From Balaenoptera acutorostrata (lineage: Eukaryota > Chordata > Mammalia > Artiodactyla > Balaenopteridae): a stretch of DNA of 64,000 nucleotides. The position numbers and the translations under genes were made by a program. The stretch lies in contig NC_080081.1 of NCBI RefSeq assembly GCF_949987535.1, forward strand, positions 32,962,428 through 33,026,427. Reading direction: 5' to 3'. The notes under the pieces were generated by a model. It was not told the DNA's origin, made no database searches, and saw nothing but the letters and a program-made list of their open reading frames with translations. Below, piece after piece: positions 1 through 11,438 of the stretch (the first letter of the stretch is position 1; each line of letters opens with the position of its first letter).

Positions 1-533
1 CAATGGAATATTACTCAGCCATCAAAAGAAATGAAATGGAGGTATTTGTAATGAGGTGGATGGAGTTAGAGTCTGTCATACAGAGTGAAGTAAGTCAGAA
101 AGAGAAAAACAAATACAGTATGCTAACACATATATACGGAATCTAAGGGGAAAAAAAAAAAAAAAGGCCATGAAGAACCTAGTGGCAAGACGGGAATAAA
201 GACACAGACCTACTAGAGAATGGACTTGAGGATATGGGGAGGGGGTGGGGTGAGATGTGACAGGGTAAGAGAGTGTCATGGACATATATACACTACCAAA
301 TGTAAAATAGATAACTAGTGGGAAGCAGCCGCATAGCACAGGGAGATCAGTTCGGTGCTTTGTGACCACCTAGAGGGGTGGGATGGGGAGGGTGGGAGGG
401 AGGGAGATGCTAGAGGGAAGAGAAATGGGAACATATTGTATATGTATAACTGATTCACTTTGTTATAAAGCAGAAGCTAACACACTATTGTAAGGCAATT
501 ATACTTCAATAAAGATGTTAAAAAAAAAAAAAA
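1..533 (+). mobile_element. L1 LINE 3' end (5'-truncated by window edge)
   Basis: The last codons of L1 ORF2 (an IYTMEYYSA-like frame continues in from the left edge) run into a cetartiodactyl L1 3' UTR. The UTR has the usual blocks: a polypurine stretch, TATACACTACCAAA, CATAGCACAGGGAGATCAG, then AATAAAGATG and an A-run at 519-533. The element begins outside the window. It is non-coding here; the antisense open frame at 76-369 is a shadow. Confidence 0.93.
375..404 (+). other. G-rich (potential G-quadruplex) tract in L1 3' UTR
   Basis: Six to seven runs of three or four G separated by one or two bases. G-rich quadruplex-capable tracts are a known feature of mammalian L1 3' UTRs. The same block recurs at 30066-30085 and, on the other strand, at 18283-18315. 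Folding is inferred from the pattern only. Confidence 0.6.
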
Positions 534-630
534 AGATATTCAGCCTGAATCTGCTAATAACCCAGAGACCTTTCTGTCATTAATCTATTAATATTTTCTA
601 TTGCTGTGTATAAAGAGGTTAGTGCATATT

Positions 631-944
631 TCTTTTTTTTTTTTAATTTTTATTTATCTATTTATTTATTTATTTAATTTTTAGCTGTGGTGGGTCTTCG
701 TTTCTGTGCGAGGGCTTTCTCTAGTTGCGGCGAGCGGGGACCACTCTTCATCGCGGTGCACAGGCCTCTCACTATCGCAGTCTCTCTTGTTGCGGAGCAC
801 AAGCTCCAGATGTGCAGGCTCAGTAGTTGTGGCTCATGGGCCCAGTTGCTCCGTGGCATGTGGGATCCTCCCAGACCAGGGCTCGAACCCGTGTCCCCTG
901 CATTGGCAGGCATATTCTCAACCACTGCACCACCAGGGAAGCCC
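631..944 (-). mobile_element. CHR-type tRNA-derived SINE
   Basis: Reverse complement of the cetacean CHR SINE: the T-rich, TTTA-rich tail comes first and the element ends in the complement of GGGCTTCCCTGGTGG. The tRNA-like 5' part carries the Pol III B box (GGTTCGAGCCC in sense; seen as GGGCTCGAACCC). It sits in the poly(T) of the adjoining antisense L1 tail; the T-rich motif TTCTTTTTTTTTTTAA occurs on both sides, so the target duplication is the L1 tail itself. The plus-strand open frames here are SINE shadows. Confidence 0.93.
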
Positions 945-1195
945 TTCTTTTTTTTTTTAATTGAACTATATTTGATTTACAATATTGTGTTAGTTTCAGG
1001 TGTACAGCTTCAGATTCTTTTCCATTATAGGTTACTGCAAGATATTGAATATAGGTCCTTGTGCTATGCAGTAAATCCTTGTTGTTTATCTATTTCATTT
1101 ATAGCAGTGTATATCTGTTAATCCCATATTCCTAATTTATTCCTGCCCCCTCCCTTTCCCTTTTGGCAATCATAAATTTGTTTTCTATGTCTGTT
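945..1195 (-). mobile_element. L1 LINE 3' UTR fragment
   Basis: Antisense L1 3' UTR with the blocks GTGTTAGTTTCAGGTGTACAG, TTCCATTATAGGTTA, CAAGATATTGAATATAG and CTGTTAATCCC in the expected order. It is a short 5'-truncated copy whose poly(A) tail (poly(T) at 945-959) took the SINE insertion next door. Confidence 0.85.
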
Positions 1196-1199
1196 AGAA

Positions 1200-1460
1200 G
1201 GCCTTTGTGAAAATGACACCTAAAGGCAGAAATCATTATGAAAAAGATTTCTAGATTTGACTACATAAGAATGAAATTTTCTACAGAACAAAACCCACCA
1301 TAAACAAAATCTAGTTACAGAATATGTAAAATATGTGGTGGACAGAAGTTTTCTCGCAAATCAACAAAATTGTCTCCCACAGAAAAATGGGCAAAGATTT
1401 GAAAAGAGAATTTACATCATAAGACATACAAAAAACAAATAAAAAAAGACATTCAAACAT
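1200..1460 (+). mobile_element. Old L1 (L1M-type) fragment, left part
   Basis: Diverged L1 ORF2 3' sequence: TTTGACTACATAAGAATGAAA, CACCATAAACAAA and GAAAAATGGGCAAAGATTTGAA are recognisable L1 blocks. It is broken at about 1460 and seems to resume after 2290. Confidence 0.65.
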
Positions 1461-2290
1461 TTTTTTTCAAGATAACGATTTATTTACAAAGACCTTGCTT
1501 TGATTTTAAACAAATGTGTGCAGATAGTTGGATGTAATTTTGTTAACTATTTAGTATCGGGAGGCAATGCACTCCATCAAGGCAGTGGAGTTGTTCCCTT
1601 TAGGAACAACTTCTACTTGAATTTACAATTAAGTAATGGGAACTAGGAAGGAAATTATTTATTTAAATCAAAGGTCACTTCTGTCATTCTTCTGTAACAG
1701 TTACAGTGAGCCCATAGTCTGTCCGAATTAAGGCTCCCTGAACCCGGGAAAAGTCTGGATTCCAGGCAGTCACTGGGATGAAGTTCCCAGAGCTGGAGTT
1801 CCTGTGGGGTATTGTCTATCCTATGCCAGGGTAGGACTGGGTGATCAGCCTCAACAGCTCTCATTTTCTACTCCCTCTGCTGTAAAAGGCTGGCTAATGT
1901 GTAGAGTCATTGGGCATCCATAAGGGGACATTGGGTTGACAGAAGATACAAAGGTTGCCTCTTCCAGCGTCCATTCCGATCACCTCTAGCTTACTCCTGT
2001 GCTATACATAGTCTGGAAAGCTAAATTACGTTTCTTGGTGTCCTTTGCAGCTAGGGTGCTAGAATGTAATGTGGTTCTGGTTCGAGCTAGAGGATCACTT
2101 ACGGGAGTCCCTGAGTTGGAAGTGAGCAATGTGAGGCAGCAGCCGTATGCAGGGGGATGAGATCTTCTGGCAGATGCATCTGGTTCTTCTGGGGCTGCTG
2201 TGGCAGTTTCAGGCATCCAGTTCCTAATTTCACAAGTGCCAAAGAATAGGAAGCCACAGCCATGGTGCTTCTGTTAGAACCATACTAAGC
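1461..2290. other. Unassigned sequence interrupting an old L1
   Basis: About 0.8 kb that I cannot confidently place in a repeat family, lying between two pieces of what looks like one L1M copy. Read on the minus strand it ends with AATAAA (1479-1484 on +), about 11 bases, then an A-run (1460-1467 on +), as a retroposed transcript would. Part of it (2020-2200) also vaguely resembles a MaLR-type LTR in plus orientation, so the class is open. A perfect 9-bp hairpin lies at 1589-1611 and a 54-codon minus-strand frame with a strong Kozak start at 2099-2263. Confidence 0.4.
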
Positions 2291-2291
2291 C

Positions 2292-2800
2292 AGTGGTTTC
2301 ACTGATTAAGTAACAATGAAAGAAAGAAAAGAAATTCATATTAAGTAACAATGCGATAGAATGCTTTCACCTAGAAGACTGAGAAAGGATGTTTAGAGTG
2401 AGAATGTCTCTAACTGATGAGGATCAAGGAAACAAGTCACTTTTATACATTGTTGGGGAACATGTACGTTAGTAAAACTTTGCTAGAGAGAATATGACAG
2501 CATGTATTAAAGGCCTTAGTGATGTACAAGTCATTTCACATAGAGATTCCCCTTCTAAGGATTAGAACTTAGGAATTGTTTGGAGAAAAGCACAGGGTAT
2601 TATATATAAAGATACCTGTCACAGGGATTCACACATGGGCAGAAAATAGAAAAAGTCAACTGTCTATCAATATTGAATTAGTTAAATAAATAGGGTATAT
2701 TATAGATGGGACAATATTCATTCATTTAGGATGTAAATTTATATTTATTGATATAGAAAAGGCCGATACACATTTTTATTTCATTCTTTATTTCACTATT
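2292..2800 (+). mobile_element. Old L1 (L1M-type) 3' part, right piece
   Basis: Resumes the L1 broken at about 1460: the stretch with AACAATGCGATAGAATGCTTTCACC matches the L1 block for AACAATGAGATACCATTTTTCACC, followed by the block 'a[c/g]attccccttctaaggatt' and GTTAAATAAATAGGGTATATTATAG near the L1 3' end. Very diverged, with no open frame. Confidence 0.65.
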
Positions 2801-2821
2801 AAAGTCTTTTAATTATTTGTC

Positions 2822-3553
2822 ATTTCTTTTTTTATTGAAGTATAGTTACTTTACAATGTTGTGTTAGTTTCAAGTGTACAGCAAAGTGATTCAGTTATAC
2901 ACATATATATATTATTTTTCAGATTCTTTTCCATTGTAGGTTATTACAAGATATTGAGTATAGTTCCCTGTGCTATAAGTAGGTCCTTAATTATTTACCT
3001 ATTTTTTATATAGTAATGTGTGTATGTTAATCCCAAACTCCTAATTTATCTCCCACTATATAACCTTTGGTAACTCTGAGTTTGTTTTCTATGTCTGTGA
3101 GTCTACTTCTGTTCTGTAAATAAGTTCATTTGTATCATTTTTTCAGATTCCATGTATAAGTGATATCATATGGTATTTATCTTTCTCTATCTGACTTACG
3201 TTCACTTAATATGATAATCTCTAGGTCCATCCATGTTGCTGCAGATGGCATTATTTCATTCTTTTTTATGGCTAAGTAATATTCCATTGTGTATACATAC
3301 CACATTTTCTTTTTCCATTCATCTGTCAATGGACATTTATGTTGCTTCCATGTCTTGGCTATTGTAAATAATGTTGCTATGAATATTGGGGTGCATGTAC
3401 CTTTTCGAATTAGTTTTCTCCAGATATATGCCCAGGAGTGGGACTGCAGGATCATATGGTAACTCTATTTTTAGTTTTTTAAGGAACCTCCATACTGTTC
3501 TCCACAATGGCTGCACCAATTTACATTCCCACCAACAGTGTAGGAAGGTTCCT
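2822..3553 (-). mobile_element. L1 LINE 3' end, 5'-truncated
   Basis: Antisense L1 with poly(T) start, complete 3' UTR and then ORF2 C-terminal coding sequence in reverse. Minus-strand frames read WKQHKCPLTDEWKKKMWYVY and [12 protein letters not shown], the conserved L1 ORF2 C-terminus, broken by frameshifts. It is truncated at the block for the 'hot spot' CACCAACAGTG. Confidence 0.93.
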
Positions 3554-4954
3554 TACAAAAAGGCAAATATACATTTAATTTTAAAAGTTAGTTACAAAAA
3601 GAATGCTTACTGTAGGATCCCATTTTTTAAAAAGAATATACATCAAAATTGTATCATCAGTCATCTTTCAGTGATAGGATTATGTAGAATTTTATTTTTT
3701 CCTTTATATGGGATTGTATTTCCTAAATTATTTACGTTCATCATAAAAACAATAAAGGTATATTTCCCCCCACTTCCTTATTATGAAGGGGGAAATGTCA
3801 TAGTAAGTAATTTCTGACCATTTTTCTATTAGGTGGGTGTGAAATTGAATTCTCTGTCCAGAAAACAGTCATATTTATATGACTATTGAAAATCTAAATG
3901 GAAAATGCGCTTCATACGTGAAACATTCAATGATAATGGAAATTTCTACAGATGGAGGTTGTGACCTTTGCAAAAAGAAAGGTCACATGAAATGAAAAGT
4001 TACATATGTTATGGTGAAAACGGCTCTGTGAGCAGGGCACTCCATTTGGAAGGGACATTTCTTAATACCGCATAGTTGTGATTCTGAAGGTTGGCATCTC
4101 TTGATTTTACTCTCTGCCCTGTTTCTTCTTACTCACCAGCACAAAGTGAGCCAGATCTTGGGAACCAAGAGAAAGGGTAATTGGAGGGAATTGGGAGAGA
4201 AGGAAATGGTGACAACAATGAGAAAACCTTCCTGGCAAGAGCTCAGAGAACAATGGTATCAGGCTCATAAATATGGTGCTAATTTTATCTATGGATATCA
4301 CAAAAATGAGCCCAAATCCCTCCTCTCCTGCTTCATGCACAAATTTCAAGTCAAAATTTAGCCCAGAGGGGAAAAACTGAACCAAATTAATACATGTACC
4401 TAGCTAAATCCCTCACAAAGGGGTCTTCAGTGTTTCTACTCAGCATAAGAACATAACTCCTGGCTCTTCTACTGAAATGATTCATGAAAAAAAAGCTAAA
4501 TATATTTTCATAAGAAGCAAGTCAATGTGTCAGAAAAATATGATTGTCCTCATCCAGTTTAACTTTTAACCTCAATAAATAAGCAAGAGAAGTTTGCAAC
4601 CTGAACCTTTTTTAGCAGTGAATGTTTCTCTTCCTTCTTACTCCTGAAGAGTTTTTCTTTTTTATCCTGGGGATAAAGAGATATTATAATTCATCAAAAT
4701 TTCATCCCTACAGGAATCTGGACACCCCCAAAAAATAAGCTAGTGAAAGAAATTATGAAACTTTCTTTCACAAATATTTTTTTAAAAAAAGAGGCAGGCA
4801 CCCATTTGGATACAACCTGGGATAAGAGCAAAGAATTAATGCAAGGACCTCTGGAAGGCTTTCTCTACCATGAAGGGGAGCAATGGGCTGGGGTCCAAGA
4901 CACAGCACCGGTCCTGAGCAAGTCCTTTTACTGCCCCAGAGCCTATAAGAAATG
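3554..4954. other. No gene or assignable repeat seen
   Basis: AT-rich single-copy-looking sequence. Frames at 4101-4361 and 4743-4955 lack any recognisable motif, splice context or coding bias and are treated as chance. Confidence 0.5.
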
Positions 4955-5282
4955 AAGAACACTTTGATGGTTGCCAGAGGTAGGGACGGGTGAAATGGGG
5001 GAAGGTGGTCAAAAGGTACAAACTTCCAGTTCCAAGATAAATACATCCTGGGGATGTAATTTACAGCAGCGTGACTATAGTTAACACTGCTGTATGGTAT
5101 ATTTGAAAGCTGTTCAGAGAGTAGATCTTAAAAGTTCTAATCACAAGAAAAAAGAAAACTTGCAATTATGTGTGGTGACAGATGTGAACTAGAATTACTG
5201 TGGTGATCATTTTGCAATATCTACGTATCATGCTTACACCTGAAACCAAGATACTATGTCAATTATATCTCAATTTTTAAAA
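4955..5282 (+). mobile_element. Old L1 3' end
   Basis: Contains GATGGTTGCCAGAGG, ACTATAGTTAACACTGCTGTATGGTATATTTGAAAG-like and TCTCAATTTTTAAAAATGAC blocks typical of the 3' end of older mammalian L1s. No coding capacity. Confidence 0.7.
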
Positions 5283-5587
5283 ATGACATTGACATAAAAA
5301 ATGGGTAGACTAAACAGTTTTATTTGTGCCTTGTAGTTCTAAAATCTGATTACTTGTAATAGACTACTGGGAGGGAAAATGTACAAACCAACATGTAAAA
5401 TATGATCCCATTTTTGTAAGATAAAGCAGAAACACAGTAATAACACAAAAACTTAAGGCAAAGGCTGGAGTGAACTTTAACCAAAATAATACAAATTGTA
5501 GCCTTTTATAACTCTTCATCCAAGCCAGTACTATAATATTCCAAGTAGTGACTTCTCCCAACCTGAGGTTCGATTTTTTATTCTTCT

Positions 5588-5705
5588 AATGATGTCATTT
5601 GATGAACAGCTTTTAATTTTAATGCAGACTGATTTATTGTTTTTCCCCTTTAGCACTTGCTCTGTCCTGCTTAAGAAATCTTTGCCTACACCAAGACATG
5701 ACGCG
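5588..5705 (-). mobile_element. Old L1 fragment (antisense)
   Basis: The block around ATGCAGACTGATTTATTGTTTTTCCCCTTTAGCACTTG and TTAAGAAATCTTTGCCTA is the reverse complement of a recurrent older L1 segment. The flanks 5286-5587 and 5706-6430 are unassigned: no gene, RNA or clear repeat seen. Confidence 0.55.
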
Positions 5706-6805
5706 ACCAGTGGCTTACTTTTATCTTTATCTTTTTGTCTCAAGTCATTCCACCAGTGGACCAAGGGAAGTGCTATACCCCAGGGAAAGTTTCATAAAGG
5801 GGGCATGCCTTGCTGTAAAATGGAACTTCCATGGAGGAAGTCAAGGAGAAAGCTTAACAATCTGTGTTTCACTTGGTCCCTGTAAGTCCCCTGGGAAGTT
5901 GATTCTCTCTGTCTTTCTGGTAGGCCCTAAATCTCATGATGCGTCATTGGCAAATTCCCTTGTTTTGACAACCATTTCTCTAAGCTCTCGACCCTTCAAC
6001 TAACTGAAACTATCTGCTGTCCCATTCATCCTTCCAGGCAAGAGTGAATCGAGATTTTTTTGAGTCCTGAAATGTATACAGTTTGTGGAGCCCTTTTAAG
6101 GAAAAGAAAATAAAGTCACAAAATCCTGGGGCAAGACATGTAAAAATAACAAATAGAAAATGTCTACAGCTGCCCTAGGAGGGGCCAGTACAAGCGAGGG
6201 GTTGTGTCCACAGGTCACAACTCCCTCCATAGCCTTCTCAGGATGACGCAGTTCTGTCTCATACATCTATGTCCACAAGATCCTGGAGTTGGGGTACATT
6301 GTTAGTTTTAAGTCATTTCCTTTCCTTCTGTTATCAAAAGCCCCCACTCCTTTGACATTTATGCCTTCAGACCACTAACCTACTTTTTCTCCCTGTTTTT
6401 ATTACTAACCTCCCTTTGGCCACTTACCTTCTATTACTGAGGGTTTTAGCTCACTTAAGACTGTTCTTCACCTCCTCTGTCACTTAACATCCACGAAGAT
6501 GATCTGTCCAACGCCATAGTCCCCCATCTTTTAAAGCTGCTGCTCTGATCCCATGTCTCCCTCTGGCCATCACTACGCCTTCTGGTCTCCTTCCCAGTAA
6601 ATCATCTCACGAGAGCTTTCTGTAGTTACTGCCCTCACTTCCTCACCCCCAGTTCTATCCTCAGCCCTCTTCAAACAGAAGAAAGTGATCTTCTCAAATC
6701 AATGATGAATCTCATGTTTCCAAAAAGCAGTAATAATCCTTCTTTCTCTTCATCTTACTTGTCATCTGAGCAGTTGTCCATTCCCTCCTAAAAAAAAAAA
6801 GCATT

Positions 6806-7109
6806 GGGCTTCCCTGGTGGCACAGTGGTTGAGAATCTGCCTGCCAATGCAGGGGACACGGGTTCGAGCCCTGGTCTGGGAAGATCCCACATGCCACGGA
6901 GCAACTAGGCCCGTGAGCCACAACTACTGAGCCTGCGCGTCTGGAGCCTGTGCTCCGCAACAAGAGAGGCCGCGACAGTGAGAGGCCCGCGCACCGCGAT
7001 GAGGAGTGGCCCCCGCTTGCCGCAACTAGAGAAAGCCCTCGCACAGAAATGAAGACCCAACACAGCCAAAAATAATAAATAAATAAATAAATACATAAAA
7101 ATTAAAAAG
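6806..7109 (+). mobile_element. CHR-type SINE with target-site duplication
   Basis: Complete CHR SINE from GGGCTTCCCTGGTGGCACAG to the AAAT-rich tail. The A box (TGGCACAGTGG) and B box (GGTTCGAGCCC) of the tRNA-derived Pol III promoter are intact. An 11-bp direct repeat AAAAAAGCATT flanks it (6795-6805 and 7110-7120), the mark of L1-driven insertion. It sits inside the L2 element. The minus-strand frame at 6712-7044 is a SINE artefact. Confidence 0.96.
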
Positions 7110-7412
7110 AAAAAAGCATTATTTATTTTTTCAGTTTTCATAACACCACACTCTCCTTGTTTTCTCCTACCTCCTGGGCCACTTATTCTCTCATTCTCCT
7201 TTGGAGACTCCTCCCCCTCTGATTAATCTCTAAATATGGGAGAACTCCAGTCTCAATCCTGATTACTGAACCTTATCCTCTTCTCCACCTGCATTCACTA
7301 CTGAAGTGATTTCCTCCAATTACATGGCTCTAAATGCCACTTACAAGCACGTGATTCCAAAATGTGTATCTCCACCATTTCCTCTTCCTAAATCTCCAGA
7401 TGTGTATCTATC

Positions 7413-7849
7413 TGTATTAGTTTCTTAGGGCTGCTGTAACAAAGTACTACAAACTGGGTAGCTTAAACAACAGAAATTTATTATCTCATGGTTCTGTAGG
7501 CTAGAAATCCAAAATCAAGATGCCAGCAGGGTTGGTTCCTTCTGAGGGCTGTGAGGAATAATCTGTTCCGTTTCTCTCTCGTATCTTCTGGTAACTTCAG
7601 ACATTCTTTGGCATGTATATGGAATTCTTCCTGTGTCTTCACATTGTCTTCCCTCTATGTGTGTCTCTCTCTGTGTCCAAATTCCCCCTTTTTATAAGGC
7701 CTCATTCATATTGAATTAAGACCCACACTAATAACCTCATCTTATCTTGATCATCTACAAAGACCCTATTTCCAAATAAGGTCACATTTGTAAGTACTGG
7801 GGGTTAGGACTTCATTGTACTTTAGGGGGACCCAATTCAACCCAGAACA
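7413..7849 (-). mobile_element. MLT1 (ERVL-MaLR) solo LTR
   Basis: Reverse complement of the MLT1 LTR, from TGTATTAGTTTCTTAGGGCTG through the block for AACAACAGAAATTTATT and GGGGGTTAGGACTTCA to CCCAGAACA. LTR ends (TG...CA in sense) are visible and the flanks CTATC and CCATC fit a 5-bp target duplication with one change. It is a solo LTR with no internal retroviral region nearby, inserted in L2. Confidence 0.88.
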
Positions 7850-8218
7850 CCATCTAACTTCTTCCCTGACACTCCTCTTGGATGAGAATGTCAAACCTAA
7901 CATGCACAAAACAGAAATCTTGATTGATGCTTTCACCAACTGAGTTTTTCTTTAGGCTTATTTACTTTAACAAGTGGTACCACCATGTACCATCTAAGGT
8001 GTCATCCTTGATGATTCTCTTTTCCTCATGCCCCACAGTCAATACCTCAGTAAATTAAGTCAGTTTCATTGTATTACATACTGAATCTCTTCGCTTCTTT
8101 CTCCACCACTACCACTGTGATCCAAGCCACTATAATTTCTCACCTGGACCATGGAAATAGCCATCTCTTTCCATTCTTGCCTCACTACAATGTAGTCTCC
8201 ACTCTGCCACAAGAAACT

Positions 8219-10164
8219 TTTGCCTTAAGTTTTATTTTTGGTCACAGTAATATATACACATAGTTGAAAAAGATATGATAATATTTTAAAACTTCAGTGA
8301 AAATCAGCAGTTCCTTAGCTCATCCCTTCTTACCTTATATTTCCTTGTTTCTTCTGGTGTTTGGTTCCACATTTCTAAGTAATATGATTGCTGTTTCGTG
8401 ACTTGTGAATTTAGATATTATCTATCAGCTTCCTTTTATGTTTGGTGAACACTTAGCTTTCCTATACCACCATTCCCCACTTCTCATTCTCCATTTCCCA
8501 TAGTAATACTATTATTAGTATTTTTATTTACAATTTTCTTATTAGACAACTTATCAGAGTTTTCATTGTTTTGTTTGTTTAAATATATATTAATTCTAAA
8601 GCTAGGTAGTTTCCTTTTTAGACACATTTTGTGTTTTGCTTGTAGAGATAATTTTGTTGAGACTTTGCATGACTTACATATCCGAAAAAAATTTTATTTT
8701 ATCCTCAAACTTGATGATAATTTGGCCTGGTATAAAATTTTAGGTTGAAAATAACTTTCTTTGGTACTTTGTAAGCATTCCTCCATTGCCTTTTGTCAGT
8801 AGCATTGTTACTACTGAAAAGTTGAATGGTGTGTTTAATGTTGTTCTTTTGTAACCTGTTTATTTTCTCTCTAGAAGCTTCTAGAAGCCTCTCTACCATG
8901 ATGCTCTTATATGTCATGATGGTCCGCCTTGAAATAGGTCTTTTTTATTTATTCTTCTTGGAATTTTGTAAACCTTTCAATCTAAAGATTCATGTCCTCA
9001 AATTGGAGGAAATGATCTTGTGTTATTTCTTTCATTATATCTTCTTCTGTCTTTTCTTAGTCTCTGAAACACCCTGAGTTAAATGTTAGACACCCTGATC
9101 CCCCAAGTCTTGTCTTTCTTTTTTTCCCATCATTTTGTTTCTAGTTCCACTTTTTTGAAGGTTTTCTTCAACTTTATTTTCCAACTATTTTCTTGTATTT
9201 TTCATTTCATCTAAACTTTTTTTCTTTATTGGTTCCTTTTTTTAGTTTCCTAATCCCGTGTTAGATAGGCAATATCTTATCTTCCTAATGATATTAAAGA
9301 CAGAAAAAATTATGCTACTCTTTGATTTACCTCTGTTTCCTCCAGGATTTTCTTTTCTATTTGTTTTTATCTCTTTTTTATTGGAGAGATAAATTGGGGG
9401 GTTTTCTCAAATGTCTTATTTTATTATCTCCTAGTTAATATTTAATAGTGCTTGGAAAACATATCTAGCCCATGATCAGGACTGATCAAGTGGTGGGCTT
9501 CACTGTAAGTTTAACAGTCAGGGAATTGTGTGAAAGTGTGTTCTCTAGGACTTTTCAGTTTCTTCTGAGAAAAATTTCCTTGAGTTTCTTGCCTGTGGAG
9601 TATAGAAGAACATTCATGCAACAGGCAAATAAAAGGGGATGAGAACTACCCTAATCAGTTTTCAGACTTTAGATTAATCTTCTGTTCTTATCCCCAAGCT
9701 GCACATATGTGTCCTTCACTCTGCCATGTTCCACTCAAGTTCAAATTCTCCATAGAATATATGCTCCTTTTCTTGCCATAGAGGACATCACCTTGATGCA
9801 GGGCTCAACATGGGCATCTGGAGATTAACAGCTTCATGTGTAAACTTTCATCCAATCCATCTATTTCCAGACCTTTGCTTCACACTTCTCTCCATGGGAC
9901 CGCATGACTTCAAGTCCTGGGCAATAAGAATTGACTCACCCCTCTTTGGTATTCTCTGCACATACTTTAGGTTATAATTACCTACCTCTATCTGAGTCAG
10001 TTACCATTCCTCTGTCCATCTGCTTCCATATTCCAAAATATGTGGTAATACTTTAGCTCCTGCTGTCTCTTCTCCTTTTATCATTGTTCTTAAAGTATGA
10101 TGCCTTTTTTCTTCCTTTACTATTATTTCAGCAAAGTCTTTGGAATAAAAAGAGAAAACTGCGT
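8219..10164 (-). mobile_element. Old L1-like insertion (antisense), splitting L2
   Basis: AT-rich block between the two halves of one L2. Segments such as TTGTAAGCATTCCTCCATTGCC, TTCTTGGAATTTTGTAAACC and TCTTGTGTTATTTCTTTCATTATATCTTC resemble antisense sequence of older L1s. The stretch 9430-9990 is less clear. The frame at 10001-10282 (minus) is not recognised. Calling the whole block one element is an inference from the continuity of L2 on both sides. Confidence 0.5.
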
Positions 10165-10705
10165 GTGGCCAGCCATTAGTCCTTAACATCATTAACCAAA
10201 ATAATGATTTGCTGTTTAAAATTTCCCAATGGATTTTTATGACATTAAGAATAAAATTCAAATATATCATCATGACCTTCAAGACTCCATGTGATCTGGT
10301 CCTGTATGTCTTTCTACCCTATCACTACCTTTCTCCCTTCACTTACTACACTCCAGCCACTTTGACCTCCTTCCAGTTGTTTAAAGGCTTTGTCCTCAAA
10401 TCCTCACAGGGCTTGCTTTTTTCTTATTCAGATCTCATCTCCATATCACCTCTTCTGAGAAACCTTCCTGACTTTCCAAAGTACTGCCCCCTCAGGATAC
10501 TTTACTATATAAATTTCTTTTTTTTTTTAGAGTATTTTTCACTGGCTGTAATTATCTCATACATTTATGTGTTAACCAGTTTATTGCTTGTATCCTCCCC
10601 ACCAGAATGTCAGCTTCATAAGTGCAAAGGCTTTATCAAGCTTGCTCACTGCAGTGTCTCTAGTGCATGACACCCCATAGATAATAAATATTTACTGAAT
10701 TATAA
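10165..10705 (+). mobile_element. L2 LINE 3' end (second part)
   Basis: Resumes the L2: TAATGATTTGCTGTTTAAAATTTCCCAATGG, CCTTCAAGACTCCATGTGATCTGG, AGAAACCTTCCTGACTTTCC, AGAATGTCAGCTTCATAAG and the tail ATAATAAATATTTACTGAAT match the L2 3' end in order. No coding potential. Confidence 0.85.
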
Positions 10706-11438
10706 ATACTAAAATGTTTCTGTCTTCATATACCAAGCTGGGCAAAATATACTTATTTCTTCTAGTACAAGAAAGGAATTTTGGAGAACCTTAGAAGAAT
10801 TTATTCTAGAAGATTTCCTCTAAAATACAAGGAGAAAACCAGAGATGCAGGTCAGGGGTCCAGTATTTGGAAAAAGAACCAGGTTAGTGTGTGTCATGTA
10901 AACCAAGGGAGAAGTGAGTAGACAGAACTACGAAACACTGCTAATGTGTCAAGGATATAAGACTGAGAACAGATCTACAGATTCAGTGATTTTAAGAAAA
11001 TAATTTCAATGGTGAGGTGAAGGTAGGAGACATAATTTGGAGAGTTAAGGTGAAAGTTGGGTTGCAGCCTTGGGGTACAGGGGACTCAGATATAGTATGT
11101 TATTAGTCATTCAAAATCATTAGCAGGGAAGGGAAGGAAAGAGGGTAAGGCAGGGTGAGAGAATTGTGATCATAAATTTAGAGTGATGTCGGTCTGCTCT
11201 GCTCTGTAATTCTCTAGCCCCATTCACCTGTCCTGGCTAGATATTTTGTAGTGGGAAGAAAATTTTCCTTTTTCATTGCAGCCTCCTTTAATGCTTATTG
11301 CTTCTCTCTGTGTATCTTTATCCATCCTTTCCTATCTCCTTCTCCCTGTCTCCTCTCTCTCCACCCCTCCTTTTCCCCATTGCTGGTTTCTTTGTGCTTC
11401 CTGTCTTCAGCTCTATGTCTGCAGATGCTTCTATAAGT
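10706..11438. other. No gene or assignable repeat seen
   Basis: A pyrimidine-rich stretch (TCTCCTT-rich, 11310-11380) generates overlapping open frames on both strands, which I treat as composition artefacts. Confidence 0.5.

Larger units (their letters stand above)
6430..8218 (+). mobile_element. L2 LINE, ORF2-region part (interrupted)
   Basis: Diverged L2 in sense orientation. Blocks in order: GCTGCTCTGATCCCATGTCTCCCTC, CATCTTACTTGTCATCTGAGCAG, ACCACACTCTCCTTGTTTTC, TTACATGGCTCTAAATGCC, CTCTTGGATGAGAATGTCAAACC and CTCACCTGGACCATGGAAATAGCC. These correspond to the C-terminal reverse-transcriptase half of L2 ORF2. It is interrupted by a SINE (6806-7109) and an MLT1 LTR (7413-7849), then broken at about 8218 and resumed at about 10165. 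No open frame survives. Confidence 0.8.

Noticed and set aside
687..1121. 144-codon plus-strand frame
   Set aside because: It lies in an antisense CHR SINE joined to an antisense L1 UTR; no cellular coding signal.
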